Part shown: positions 9,621 to 18,712 of the stretch, piece by piece | Layout of the letters: each line of letters starts with the position of its first letter | How positions within the stretch are numbered: position 1 is the first letter of the stretch | Origin: Paenibacillus woosongensis | GTDB lineage: Bacteria > Bacillota > Bacilli > Paenibacillales > Paenibacillaceae | Length of the DNA stretch: 64,000 bases | NCBI RefSeq assembly: GCF_009725165.1 | Contig: NZ_WNZW01000002.1 | Coordinates: 744,001 to 808,000 of the forward strand | Direction of reading: 5' to 3' | Notes under the pieces: model-generated | What the model was told of the DNA's origin: nothing | The model's input: only the letters and a program-made list of their open reading frames with translations | Databases searched by the model: none | Position numbers and translations under genes: made by a program

Positions 9621-11093
9621 TCACCTTATTGCTTGACTTTTTTGCAACCACAATTCCCTCAGCTTATACCGTTGGATTTTACCAACTGGACTTTTGGGGA
9701 TACTTTCCGTAAATTCAATTTGATCTGGAGAGATAACATTGTGTTTCTTGCAAGCTTTTGCGATTATTTGCTTCGCGTTGTCCGTGTTACTAACGGCGTG
9801 GGAAGCCAATACAATAAAAGCCACAATTTTATTTGAGTAGAAATAATCCTCGATCCCTATAACTGCTACCTCTTTTACAAAATAAAGGCTCCTTATTGCA
9901 TCCTCGATTGAAGATGGCCAAACATTCAATCCTCCCCTTACTATCATCTCGTCTTTACGCCCACGGAGGTAGAAAAAACCATCCTCATCACGATAACCAA
10001 GGTCACCAGTTAAAAGTATCCCCTCTGAAAGTACACGACTAGTCAATTCCGGCCTTCGATAATAACCTTTCATTACGTTTTTTCCTTGAACAGCCAGTTC
10101 CCCAATAGTGTGAGAACTCTCGATTCTTTCACCATTTTCGTTAATTAAAATAACGGAAACACCAGAAATAGGTTTTCCAATAGAACCCGCTTTATTGATG
10201 AACAGATTCGGGTCTAGGTAAGTGACTCGAGGAGATGCTTCCGATAAACCGTAACAATGATAAATGTCACAATTAAACATTTTATGCATGTCAACAGCAA
10301 GCTTCACATCCAAATACGCTCCAGAAATCGATACTGCTCGCAGTCCCCCTTTATATTTCGCAGAAAACCTTACAAGCGAAGCTATCATTGTAGGAACCGC
10401 ACCCAAAATTGTAATTGGATTTTGATTGCAAATCTGAAGAATGCGTAATGGATTAAAGCCTTCTGAATAAATAAACAAGGTTGCTCCGCATAATATCCCT
10501 GCAATCAATTCTGCGGTCAGAGTTGAAGAGTGATATAATGGTTTAACAATTAAGATCGTATCTTTAGAGGAATAGCTGATATAATCGGTTACCGCCAAAA
10601 CATTCGTTACGATATTTTCGTAAGTTAACATGACACCTTTGGGCTTACCCGTCGTACCCGAAGTAAATAATATCGTAGAAACATCACATAGCTGTTCATC
10701 AAGACTTTCCCGATTCACGATATGAATTCCACATAATTCTACATCTGGAACCTCAATTGCCGAAATAGATAGATTGAATTCTACTTCTGAGTCGCTAATG
10801 ATGGCATTTATGCCATAGTCAGTACAGAATTGAATTAGTTCTTCGCTGGTGTGCTGATTGTTCAGAACAAAAACCTTCTTATCACAAAAAAAACAGGACA
10901 AATAAAAAATACACCAATCAATAGAGTTGCGACAGCTGATTACCACGCTTTGGATTCCATGCTGCTCCAATATGCTTACAGTACTGTTTATTCTTACATA
11001 GATATCCCTATAGCTAAGATGGCGTTTCCCATCGGTTAGGGCAGTCTTACTGCTATCGAAAGATACACTTTTCCCATTTACTACAAATTCCAT
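9621..11093 (-). CDS. AMP-dependent acyl ligase / adenylation enzyme
   Basis: A 490-residue stand-alone member of the ANL superfamily. Core motifs are TILFTSGTTGKPKGVMLTYE, YHCYGLSEASPRVTY, LLTGDLGYRDEDG and the C-terminal lysine loop SPVGKIQRYKL. It activates a carboxylic acid as an acyl-adenylate and passes it to CoA or, given the neighbouring ACP gene, to the phosphopantetheine arm. The substrate cannot be read from sequence alone. It sits between the AsnRS-like gene and a glycosyltransferase in the same run of genes. Confidence 0.88.
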   Translation of the reverse strand: MEFVVNGKSVSFDSSKTALTDGKRHLSYRDIYVRINSTVSILEQHGIQSVVISCRNSIDWCIFYLSCFFCDKKVFVLNNQHTSEELIQFCTDYGINAIISDSEVEFNLSISAIEVPDVELCGIHIVNRESLDEQLCDVSTILFTSGTTGKPKGVMLTYENIVTNVLAVTDYISYSSKDTILIVKPLYHSSTLTAELIAGILCGATLFIYSEGFNPLRILQICNQNPITILGAVPTMIASLVRFSAKYKGGLRAVSISGAYLDVKLAVDMHKMFNCDIYHCYGLSEASPRVTYLDPNLFINKAGSIGKPISGVSVILINENGERIESSHTIGELAVQGKNVMKGYYRRPELTSRVLSEGILLTGDLGYRDEDGFFYLRGRKDEMIVRGGLNVWPSSIEDAIRSLYFVKEVAVIGIEDYFYSNKIVAFIVLASHAVSNTDNAKQIIAKACKKHNVISPDQIEFTESIPKSPVGKIQRYKLRELWLQKSQAIR

Positions 11094-11117
11094 CGAATCA
11101 ATCCTTATTCTATAAAA

Positions 11118-12140
11118 TTAAGGAACGATGTTAACTCCATTGAACCTAGGTAATATTTGGCAATCCCTGATATCATTATGATTAAACAGCCAGAGAATGA
11201 ACCGCTCAATTCCTATACCGAAGCCCGACGTTTTCATAGGATATTTTGTTTTGATTGTACAGTACCACTCGTATTCAGATGGGGGTACCCCATGCTTTTT
11301 CAAAGCCTCCAAGACCTCTTCAGCATTTCTATGCCGTTCCCCCGATCCGACTACTTCTCCAATACCCATCAACAAGTCAGCATTAAGTGCCTTACTAGTG
11401 TCCTCTTTGGAAACGCTCTGATAAAATGGTACCGATAAATGGTCGAAATGAGTCAGCCAGACTATACCGAATTGTTCCATTAATTTCTTTTCTCCTAGAT
11501 TGTTGACCGCTCTAAAACCAGCCGGGTGCTCATCATAGTATCTGGAATCACCTAACAATTTGATAGCCTCATCGGTTGTAATTCGTTCAATCGGACCACT
11601 CAGGTTGGCAACTTTCTCAATGTGGGAATTGTCTCCATTAATCGAAAGCAAGGTGTCTGCATAGTCTTCAAGCAGCCTTGCCGACATATATGAGATGTAG
11701 TCTTCAACTAATTTCATGACATCATCAAGTGTCCCAGGAATCTCGGCTTCGCTATGGAAAAATTGGCACAAGTGCCGTTCATCCGCCGACTCCCCCCTAA
11801 AAGAAGGCATAATATAGTAACAGCCTTGTTCAAAAATTCGGCACCCGTATTCCAACATAAATTGCATGGAATCCGCCAGGTATGTTTCAACGCCACAAAT
11901 TTCGACTTTAACAGGTAATGAATCGCTGCCAAGTCCCATTGGACTGGATATTGAACCTGTAGTGATTGGAAAGTTCAGCGTTTTTATATCTCGTTGTTTG
12001 TAGAAATCCACCGTGTAAATTGTTATTAAATTCTGAACTTCAGCGATAGCACGATACCAAGGATCTTCTAATAATTTGATATAATGAGTCCCTACATCCA
12101 TCCATAATTTTCTTGGCCTTATCAAATTTCCAACTGGCAT
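11118..12140 (-). CDS. AsnRS/AspRS-like class II synthetase core without anticodon domain
   Basis: A 340-residue class II aminoacyl-tRNA synthetase-like catalytic domain. Motif 2 is present as SFRGESADERHLCQFFHSEA and motif 3 as GFGIGIERFILWL, both with their ATP-binding arginines. The N-terminal OB-fold anticodon-binding domain of AsnRS and AspRS is absent, and the length is close to asparagine synthetase A and to archaeal AsnRS-derived asparagine synthetases. It can be expected to make an acyl-adenylate and transfer it to an amine or ammonia without tRNA (inference). It may form an amide in the product; conventional AsnRS activity is unlikely. Its neighbours are the DHH gene and the acyl ligase. 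Confidence 0.85.
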   Translation of the reverse strand: MPVGNLIRPRKLWMDVGTHYIKLLEDPWYRAIAEVQNLITIYTVDFYKQRDIKTLNFPITTGSISSPMGLGSDSLPVKVEICGVETYLADSMQFMLEYGCRIFEQGCYYIMPSFRGESADERHLCQFFHSEAEIPGTLDDVMKLVEDYISYMSARLLEDYADTLLSINGDNSHIEKVANLSGPIERITTDEAIKLLGDSRYYDEHPAGFRAVNNLGEKKLMEQFGIVWLTHFDHLSVPFYQSVSKEDTSKALNADLLMGIGEVVGSGERHRNAEEVLEALKKHGVPPSEYEWYCTIKTKYPMKTSGFGIGIERFILWLFNHNDIRDCQILPRFNGVNIVP

Positions 12141-12165
12141 TACATGGCCTCCTAGTCATTTTTAT

Positions 12166-13155
12166 TCAAAGCTTATTACTAGCTTGGAAAAATTCACTTA
12201 TCTCACTTAATAGTTTTTTTGAAACATAATGGTAATTTCGTTTATTGATAGTGATTCCGACACTGAAGCCACCTGCATTATCTCTACCTCCCCCTTTTTT
12301 ATAAATACAAAAGGGCAAAACAGGGATAACATTTTCAGGTAAGTTTTGAAGACTGCTGAAAAGCAGATTTGATTCACCCTCAGTCAAAAGCAGTATAGCA
12401 CTGCAGTTTGGGGATATGGATTCTAAATATCGCATTCCCAGCTTCATGTACAGTATTTGCGGAGAATAAGCAATCGCAATCAGATGCCCGCAGATTTCGA
12501 CTTCTTTTCTAGTCTTCTCAACTACGTGATACGCCTGCTCAATGCAAAGTTGAATCTCTTGCTCTCTTCTTTGGTATTTCTCGCTTAATTGTCCGTTTGA
12601 CATCCATATCCCTTGCGCAATATCTTGGACGAACAGTAACTTATCCGAATCCTGCATACCATTTATCAGCTTCATAATCCGCTCTCCGATCGCAAAGTAT
12701 TCATTTCGTATATTGAAATCAAATGAGTGTGCAATCTTTGAAAGAGCAAGCGATTCATCATCTGAAAACGAAAATGCTCGAAAGATCAATTCTGAAGCTG
12801 ATACTCCGCCTTGTCTGACAAATTGGAAACAGAGCCGATTTAAAAGCTTTTCTCTGTCAGTAGAAAGATAGTGATGGTCAAAATAGTACAGCCTGGCTTT
12901 CTCCGAAAGACTGATAAGTTGTTCGTCACTAAGCGCTTGTTCTACTAATGGCAAGTCGGAAATAAAAATTTTTTCAAAACCGTCAAATATACTATTGTTA
13001 AAAAAAACAGCTAGTTGAGAATAATCCAACAGTCTGCATTCCAAGTCCATTGCCTCTGAGGGTGAAGTCAAGCGCAGGTGCTTGATGATTAGCGCCTGGG
13101 ATATTATACCATCCGGATCCTTCGAATGACTGATAAGCAGGACTTTTTCTTTCAT
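12166..13155 (-). CDS. DHH-family phosphoesterase-like protein
   Basis: A 329-residue DHH/DHHA1 protein. The metal-binding motifs are SHSKDPDGI near the N-terminus, FISDLPL, and YYFDHHYL (the DHH motif). The C-terminal DHHA1 signature GGGRDNAGGF has arginine where histidine is usual. Family members cleave nucleotide phosphodiesters such as pAp, short oligonucleotides or cyclic dinucleotides. In this cluster it could remove a nucleotide by-product or an adenylated intermediate (inference). It lies 30 bases downstream of the methyltransferase gene. Confidence 0.85.
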   Translation of the reverse strand: MKEKVLLISHSKDPDGIISQALIIKHLRLTSPSEAMDLECRLLDYSQLAVFFNNSIFDGFEKIFISDLPLVEQALSDEQLISLSEKARLYYFDHHYLSTDREKLLNRLCFQFVRQGGVSASELIFRAFSFSDDESLALSKIAHSFDFNIRNEYFAIGERIMKLINGMQDSDKLLFVQDIAQGIWMSNGQLSEKYQRREQEIQLCIEQAYHVVEKTRKEVEICGHLIAIAYSPQILYMKLGMRYLESISPNCSAILLLTEGESNLLFSSLQNLPENVIPVLPFCIYKKGGGRDNAGGFSVGITINKRNYHYVSKKLLSEISEFFQASNKL

Positions 13156-13184
13156 TCTACTCGCCCCTATTTCCTATTCCGCAT

Positions 13185-14039
13185 TTATGATATCTTGGAC
13201 GATGTAAATAACTCACTATCCACTTTATAGTTCTCTTTGCGGAGGAGCATAAGACTATACCCCATGATGCTCAGGTTATCTCGAAATAACAACATGTACT
13301 CCCTGTATTTTTTTGAAAGAATCTCATATGATTCCGAACATAGGCTTTTCAGATGATCCCTTTCCAATATCTCATCGACAAAGGCGTTAACCGTATCCGT
13401 TTCGATATAGTCGAAAGAATAATCTTCATACCAGTACTTATTCAGTAGATCATGAGTGAAAAAGTCATACCAATATTTTGATTCCCAAGGAATAATTTCA
13501 ACCTGTATCGCATCTGACACCTTCTTAAGCAACTCATCCGAAGGCTGTTGAACATAGTACATTGGTGCAGCAGCAATAAATCCTCCATTTTTCAATACAC
13601 GTACGTATTCGGCAAATGCTTTTTCACGGTTTGGAATAAGGGATGTAACATTTCCGCAAAAAACCATGTCGAAGGATTCCTCAAGGTAATCCGTTTGGGA
13701 TGCGTCCATTAATTCAAACTCGATTAAGTGACCCACTCCTTCCTGCATCGCGCGTTTTCTTGCTTCCTCCAAACTGACAGGGTTGATGTCAATTGCCTTG
13801 ATTTTGCAACCAACTAATTTAGCAAGTTCCACAGCGGTTATACCTGTACTTGTTCCGATTTCCAGCACCCGACTGTCTGGTTTAAGGAAGGCCCTTTGGG
13901 CTAGTTGGAAGATCGTATTATAACCACCAGGTGGACGGTTGGTTTCGCGCACAAGACCAATCATCTGGTTGTAGTCCATTTTCAAAATATCGGATGGCGT
14001 ATACTCGTTTAAACTAACTTCATTTGTAGTATTTAACAT
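13185..14039 (-). CDS. SAM-dependent class I methyltransferase
   Basis: A methyltransferase of about 284 residues with motif I VLEIGTSTGITAVEL, the acidic loop IKAIDINPVS, LMDASQTDYLEESFDMVFC and a typical post-motif VRVLKNGGFIAAAP. I start it at ATG 14039, which has AAGGAG seven bases upstream. A longer open frame exists, but its extra N-terminus would run through the stop of the small peptide gene in another frame. It follows the candidate precursor peptide directly, so peptide methylation is plausible (inference), though a small-molecule substrate cannot be excluded. Confidence 0.88.
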   Translation of the reverse strand: MLNTTNEVSLNEYTPSDILKMDYNQMIGLVRETNRPPGGYNTIFQLAQRAFLKPDSRVLEIGTSTGITAVELAKLVGCKIKAIDINPVSLEEARKRAMQEGVGHLIEFELMDASQTDYLEESFDMVFCGNVTSLIPNREKAFAEYVRVLKNGGFIAAAPMYYVQQPSDELLKKVSDAIQVEIIPWESKYWYDFFTHDLLNKYWYEDYSFDYIETDTVNAFVDEILERDHLKSLCSESYEILSKKYREYMLLFRDNLSIMGYSLMLLRKENYKVDSELFTSSKIS

Positions 14040-14070
14040 TAAAATTCTCCTTGTCCTTTTATATTTCTTA

Positions 14071-14196
14071 TTACCAGTACAGAGCAGTTTCTGGCCCAAT
14101 TTCGATAGAGGAATCCTCCATTTCGATTTCAAGTTCCTCCGGGTTCATAGTTTCATTAGAGCGATTTTGATTTTTGCTGTCTTCTTGACTACACAT
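14071..14196 (-). CDS. Candidate RiPP precursor peptide (41 residues)
   Basis: A short gene between the kinase-YcaO and methyltransferase genes. ATG at 14196 has a near-perfect ribosome binding site, AAGGAGG at 14205-14211, eight bases upstream; a second in-frame ATG at 14202 lies too close to that site. The product starts MCSQEDSKNQNRSNETMNPE, has a strongly acidic middle (EELEIEMEDSSIEI) and ends IGPETALYW. Acidic leader, short aromatic C-terminus, strong ribosome site and position next to YcaO are what is expected of a RiPP precursor. Core boundaries are a guess, perhaps after IG or P. It has no cysteine apart from residue 2, so thioamide or side-chain changes fit better than azoles in the tail. 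Confidence 0.7.
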   Translation of the reverse strand: MCSQEDSKNQNRSNETMNPEELEIEMEDSSIEIGPETALYW

Positions 14197-14229
14197 GATC
14201 ATTTCCTCCTTACAAAGTATTTGATAGCC

Positions 14230-16452
14230 TTACTTTTCTAGTTCACGGTTATACAACTGTTTGTAAAAATTGCGTGCCCTCTCCCCGATACATTGCATAC
14301 GGAAGGAATAACGCTCGACGCCTGGAACCAGAACTTTAATGACTGGAAACTCCAAAAGAGGGTTTGTCAAATCAACCAATAAAATCTTGTCAAACCCTGC
14401 TGTTTTAATGTTATTAGCCATATACGTAAAGTCTTCTAATGCACTTGAAAAATGAAAAGAAGGGATTTCAGAATAATGCAGTTGTTTTTCTTGAGAGAAC
14501 CAATACTTGTATTTTTGTTTATAGTCGCTGTATGGCATTTTTTGTTTCTTATCCTGAAATTTTTTCAAATCTTCTCTGGCTCCACTGATTGTGCTAACCC
14601 TGGAGAGAGCAGCTTCATTTAGGGCTGTCATTAAGGCTACATCCTTATTAGGATGAGCTCCGTATCCACCACTGACGTACATAGGGTCTAATAAATCCAA
14701 ATCCTCGATTAAAACAGAGAACACAGGAACTTTGATATCAGGTGCCGAAATATATCGAATAATGAGATTCAAATTACTATACGCAGATTTAATTTTTCTG
14801 ATCTGATCAGCTAGTGCCGAATGTGTGATGCTTTCCAATGGGACAGTCGGGTAATTTCTCAGCAATAAATTTAAAGCTGCTGAATCCCGTTCGATCACTT
14901 CAGCTAGCCCGTGAGACATGCACTCGATAATGGTGTTACCAGCGGCTAATCCTGTAGTAAAATAACGAAATAACATTCTGCCCTTTTCCGGCTTGTAAGG
15001 ATAAAAAACGGTATTAGCAGGTATATAGTATGATTCCCCAGTAAACAAATTTACGGCTTTCGTCCATTCTAATATCTCATCCTCCAGAAATCCCGCTTCT
15101 TTAGGCATGTTAAATTCCTGTGGATGGACAACCTTACAGCGTTTCTTTAATTGAATATAGCTATCAGCTATAATCCTTTCAGACGAGTAATTCTTTCTTT
15201 CAGCACAAAAACGTTCAATTCCCTCTACGATTGCGGAGACCTTACATTGCTCTTTCGTACTGCCCTTTCCTGAAAATACAGTAAAAGTTTCCTCTTCCTC
15301 CTCGGCATCCGGCCTTACACATTGATAAGCGGTTATACCTATAGAGTCTAATCCGGTAATATCCGGGACACGGGTTATTCCCGCGAGATGCTGAATTGGT
15401 TCAACCCGACTTAGGGTCACTTCTGGACTAACAGTCCGTTGCTGACTCAAAGACATTTTTTTTCCCGGGTTATTTTCAAGAAAGGGATTAGTACTAAGAA
15501 AATAAGATGGTGAAAAGAGAAACTCCCTCTCCAACAACGACCGATGTGTGTTAACCAATTCCAAGAATGTTGCCCGATTCCCCCAAGGAGCTGAATCTTC
15601 TATATTCTCGATAGAATTGAACAAAATGTACTTCAACACATCAAAATTGCTTAGTATCGCATAAAAATGAATAATCGATCGTTCTTCGGGAAGTAAATGA
15701 GAATACATTTCAATAAATGGATAATAATATTCCATTCCGTAAGAATGCCCAACGAATTCCCCGATGGCGAGCAATGCATCTCCGCCCCAAAATGCATCAA
15801 GGTCTAATACAAGCAACTTATCAGAATCGGTCACTAAAAAATTGGATAAATTGAGATCAATAGGAATCAATGTCGGCTTAACACCTTGAAAGTATGTTTG
15901 GTTGCTTTCAAGATAATTACTTAAGAAATCATGTATTTCTTTCATTTTTTTCAAAGAGCTTGTTGGTTGTAGGGTATTAAGCTGGCTCAAAGCATCTCTT
16001 AAATACGCTTGCAAAAATTTGTACCAACTGTCGAAATTACCTTTCAAACCGGAATGTAGCGGCCCGAATCCTTCTACTTGAATTTCCCTGCAATCCTCTA
16101 AATACATATAAATATCTTCCATGTACTTTTGAATATCCACATCCTGCTTAAGGAGTTCTATTAGTGTACAGCCCTCCACATATTCAGTGATTACATATTG
16201 AACATCTTCATCTTCCGACGACTTTCCTACACAGTTACGTATAAAAGCAGAATGAGACAAATACTTATAAATAGCGCTTTCATTGTTATTAATTAACGAA
16301 GACTGCAACGATAATAATTTAAATAAATAAACTTTTTTTTCAGCTTTAACTTTATAAACTCTATTTTTCGTTTCTGAAATCAGTTCAATTTCTTGAACAG
16401 AACCCAACTTCTGTCGAATAAATGAAATTTCGTCATTTATATTATTCATCAT
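14230..16452 (-). CDS. Kinase-like domain fused to YcaO
   Basis: A 740-residue fusion. Residues 1 to about 320 resemble an aminoglycoside-phosphotransferase/choline-kinase fold, with YVITEYVEG, a catalytic-loop-like IDLNLSN around 198-204 (Asp and Asn kept, usual His missing) and a metal-binding VLDLDAFWGGD. Residues from about 340 to 740 are YcaO, with ATP-binding motifs SAIVEGIERF near 406 and GLAEVIERDSAA near 515. YcaO enzymes activate backbone amides by phosphorylation; with TfuA they install thioamides. The TfuA and sulfur-relay genes of this cluster point to thioamidation. The C-terminus lacks a PxPxP tail, common in non-azole YcaOs. The kinase half may phosphorylate the peptide or be a binding domain (inference). 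Confidence 0.88.
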   Translation of the reverse strand: MMNNINDEISFIRQKLGSVQEIELISETKNRVYKVKAEKKVYLFKLLSLQSSLINNNESAIYKYLSHSAFIRNCVGKSSEDEDVQYVITEYVEGCTLIELLKQDVDIQKYMEDIYMYLEDCREIQVEGFGPLHSGLKGNFDSWYKFLQAYLRDALSQLNTLQPTSSLKKMKEIHDFLSNYLESNQTYFQGVKPTLIPIDLNLSNFLVTDSDKLLVLDLDAFWGGDALLAIGEFVGHSYGMEYYYPFIEMYSHLLPEERSIIHFYAILSNFDVLKYILFNSIENIEDSAPWGNRATFLELVNTHRSLLEREFLFSPSYFLSTNPFLENNPGKKMSLSQQRTVSPEVTLSRVEPIQHLAGITRVPDITGLDSIGITAYQCVRPDAEEEEETFTVFSGKGSTKEQCKVSAIVEGIERFCAERKNYSSERIIADSYIQLKKRCKVVHPQEFNMPKEAGFLEDEILEWTKAVNLFTGESYYIPANTVFYPYKPEKGRMLFRYFTTGLAAGNTIIECMSHGLAEVIERDSAALNLLLRNYPTVPLESITHSALADQIRKIKSAYSNLNLIIRYISAPDIKVPVFSVLIEDLDLLDPMYVSGGYGAHPNKDVALMTALNEAALSRVSTISGAREDLKKFQDKKQKMPYSDYKQKYKYWFSQEKQLHYSEIPSFHFSSALEDFTYMANNIKTAGFDKILLVDLTNPLLEFPVIKVLVPGVERYSFRMQCIGERARNFYKQLYNRELEK

Positions 16453-16467
16453 TGATTTCCCTTCAAC

Positions 16468-18708
16468 CTATTGTATGTAATAAATTGCCTTTCTTAGCGT
16501 CAAAATTTTATCGTTCATTATGATAAGGGCGTTCATATGGTAACATCCCTGAACCATATCATGAGGTAACTCCAATGATGGTAGCGCAATGTGATGGGAA
16601 TCCCCTTTATGCAATGTACCCTCGATAAAAGAAGCTGGCATTTTCATAGGGTTTCGCTTGTCAAATGGCTCCATTATCACACCAGCCAAATAATAGCACG
16701 GCATTACCTGCGAAGATTGAATGTGAATCACTATATTTTGATGATCTCCTACCTTCCAATAAGTTTCACAATCAATTTGACCTGTCAGGAAATCATCTAA
16801 GCCATCAAATATAGTTGCGCAATTCAAGCATTCTATTAACCTTCTTCTGATACCTATTGCTTCTACTGTTTTTATCTCCACTCTGACCGGAGCGCCACAA
16901 TAGGGGCACCATTGACAGTTACTCTCCTTATCCCGTTCTGATAAGGAAAAATAACGGTCAACTTGAAAACGAGTATACCCCCCCAAATTAAAAACCATTG
17001 TTTGGTAAAATTGAAACCAAGCTTTTTGAAACTCCCGGTAATGTCGCCGGAGTTTTTTATAAAAATCCGGCCACTCCATTTGAAAATGATCATTTTGTTT
17101 CAATCGATTGAAGTATAGCAGTATAGTTATCCATAATGACTCGGTTTTATCGCTTAAGACTTGCAACTGATCACTAAAATAAGGTTTCCCCAACAACCTT
17201 GACCCGTTAATAATCATGCGGGAATATTCAATTCCTTTTGTTAACGATGGATTCCATTCGACATATTCAGTTTGCGTTCTCGTATTAACTTCCGAAGAAT
17301 TGGTGATGAAATATTTAAAGAATGAATTAAAATCCTTATATTGCTCGAAGGCTTTTTGAAACTGAAGCGGCCTTTTTCCACTATTCTTAAATTCCGGGTC
17401 TCCGAAGATAACTATGATATTTCGGCTGTCATTATAAAGTTTGAAATGGTTTGTATTGAAATATTCAACTGCACTGCCAATGGTTTCTCCTTTTGAATAC
17501 TTCTCAGCGATAATTGGACCGGCAGTACGATCGAGTAGGGACATGGAGTATGTAGTTAGCAAAACGGCTGAGTATGGAGATTGGGCAAACTGAAATGCAA
17601 GCGAAGATCTTTCATCGTATACACTCTGTTTTAACAAAACTCCCCAGCATGTATATAAAAAAACAAGCGCGCTCCTCAAATCTAATGCGGATATCAATTC
17701 ATTCTCTTCCGTTTTTCGACTACATGTGGTGCTAAAGAAACAGGGCATCAATTTATTTATTGCTTCGTTATCGTTCGAAAAGTCCCTTTGCGCACAGAGA
17801 ACCGCGTCTCCGATAGACATATCAACACCATTAGAGTGCGGTGTAGCAAAGAAGAATGTAGCCTTTTCATTAATCAATGATTTAGGACTCGCCGAACTTC
17901 CTTTACCCAGAACCACCTTAAATTGATCGAATTCAAAAGTATGCGATTCTTTTTCCAGTGGATAAAAAAAATGATATGGAAAATCTAAAGGGATTTCTAA
18001 ATTTATATAAATATATGTTTTTAGGACAAAAAATTCTCTAGTTTCTGAATCGAATGGATAGAAAAAGCCAAGAGGTGTATTGTTTCTGGCATTTTCTTTT
18101 GATGTAAATATTTTATTCATATTTGTCACGGAAAATTGCTCTGGAACACAAAAGACATAAGACTTGGCGCTCGATGTCTTCTCAAAAAACTCTACAGTTA
18201 ATTCTTCATACTCCGCGAATACCACTGTTCGGCCACTTAATATACCGTAAAGTAGGGACTGATCATAACTTTGATCCGTTACACAAACGATGACTTGTAA
18301 ATCTGTCAGCTCATTTGAAGAGACTGCTAATACTGAATTTATACAATACCCCAAGCTGTTGTACGCCTCTCTTAGAGCTTCAGTTCCGCTATATGTACTT
18401 AGCCTTGTGATTTGTTCGCAAAGCTCATTTTCTTTCGAATCATTTAACAATCCTTCTATAAACTCATTTATTTCACACAAGTTATAAGAGGCATCCAGGT
18501 AATTAAGCGCTTTCATAATCTTCTTAGTTGTTTTTTTATTTGGTGACGGAACAATCAACAATTCCCTGTTACATTTTCTATAGTATCCAGCAATCAAGTA
18601 CGCAGAAGGCAACATGGAGTGATCATATGTTTCCAATATTAAAGCCTGACTTTTTTTGTTATCGAAATCAGAAACCCTTTCGGTCAGCAGCTGCGAAATC
18701 ACATTCAT
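16468..18708 (-). CDS. Caspase-like (C25/CHAT-type) peptidase with zinc ribbon
   Basis: A protein of about 746 residues. Its middle resembles clan CD cysteine peptidases: the His motif ATPHSNGVDM (His about 291), the Cys motif LVFLYTCWG (Cys about 354), and a trailing IIVIFGDPEF like the FGDP segment of gingipain- and CHAT-type proteins. A zinc ribbon, CPYCG then CLNC, lies near 605-645. I start it at ATG 18708, since GGAGG at the end of the carrier gene is ideally placed; an upstream ATG at 18726 lies inside that gene. It is the best leader-peptidase candidate of the cluster (inference). It could instead cleave a partner protein or be a catalytically altered scaffold. Confidence 0.7.
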   Translation of the reverse strand: MNVISQLLTERVSDFDNKKSQALILETYDHSMLPSAYLIAGYYRKCNRELLIVPSPNKKTTKKIMKALNYLDASYNLCEINEFIEGLLNDSKENELCEQITRLSTYSGTEALREAYNSLGYCINSVLAVSSNELTDLQVIVCVTDQSYDQSLLYGILSGRTVVFAEYEELTVEFFEKTSSAKSYVFCVPEQFSVTNMNKIFTSKENARNNTPLGFFYPFDSETREFFVLKTYIYINLEIPLDFPYHFFYPLEKESHTFEFDQFKVVLGKGSSASPKSLINEKATFFFATPHSNGVDMSIGDAVLCAQRDFSNDNEAINKLMPCFFSTTCSRKTEENELISALDLRSALVFLYTCWGVLLKQSVYDERSSLAFQFAQSPYSAVLLTTYSMSLLDRTAGPIIAEKYSKGETIGSAVEYFNTNHFKLYNDSRNIIVIFGDPEFKNSGKRPLQFQKAFEQYKDFNSFFKYFITNSSEVNTRTQTEYVEWNPSLTKGIEYSRMIINGSRLLGKPYFSDQLQVLSDKTESLWITILLYFNRLKQNDHFQMEWPDFYKKLRRHYREFQKAWFQFYQTMVFNLGGYTRFQVDRYFSLSERDKESNCQWCPYCGAPVRVEIKTVEAIGIRRRLIECLNCATIFDGLDDFLTGQIDCETYWKVGDHQNIVIHIQSSQVMPCYYLAGVIMEPFDKRNPMKMPASFIEGTLHKGDSHHIALPSLELPHDMVQGCYHMNALIIMNDKILTLRKAIYYIQ

Positions 18709-18712
18709 CACC

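Noticed and set aside
14040-14132. Longer N-terminus of the methyltransferase (extra 31 residues)
   Set aside because: The extension overlaps the end of the precursor peptide gene in another frame, lacks family similarity, and ATG 14039 has a strong ribosome site.
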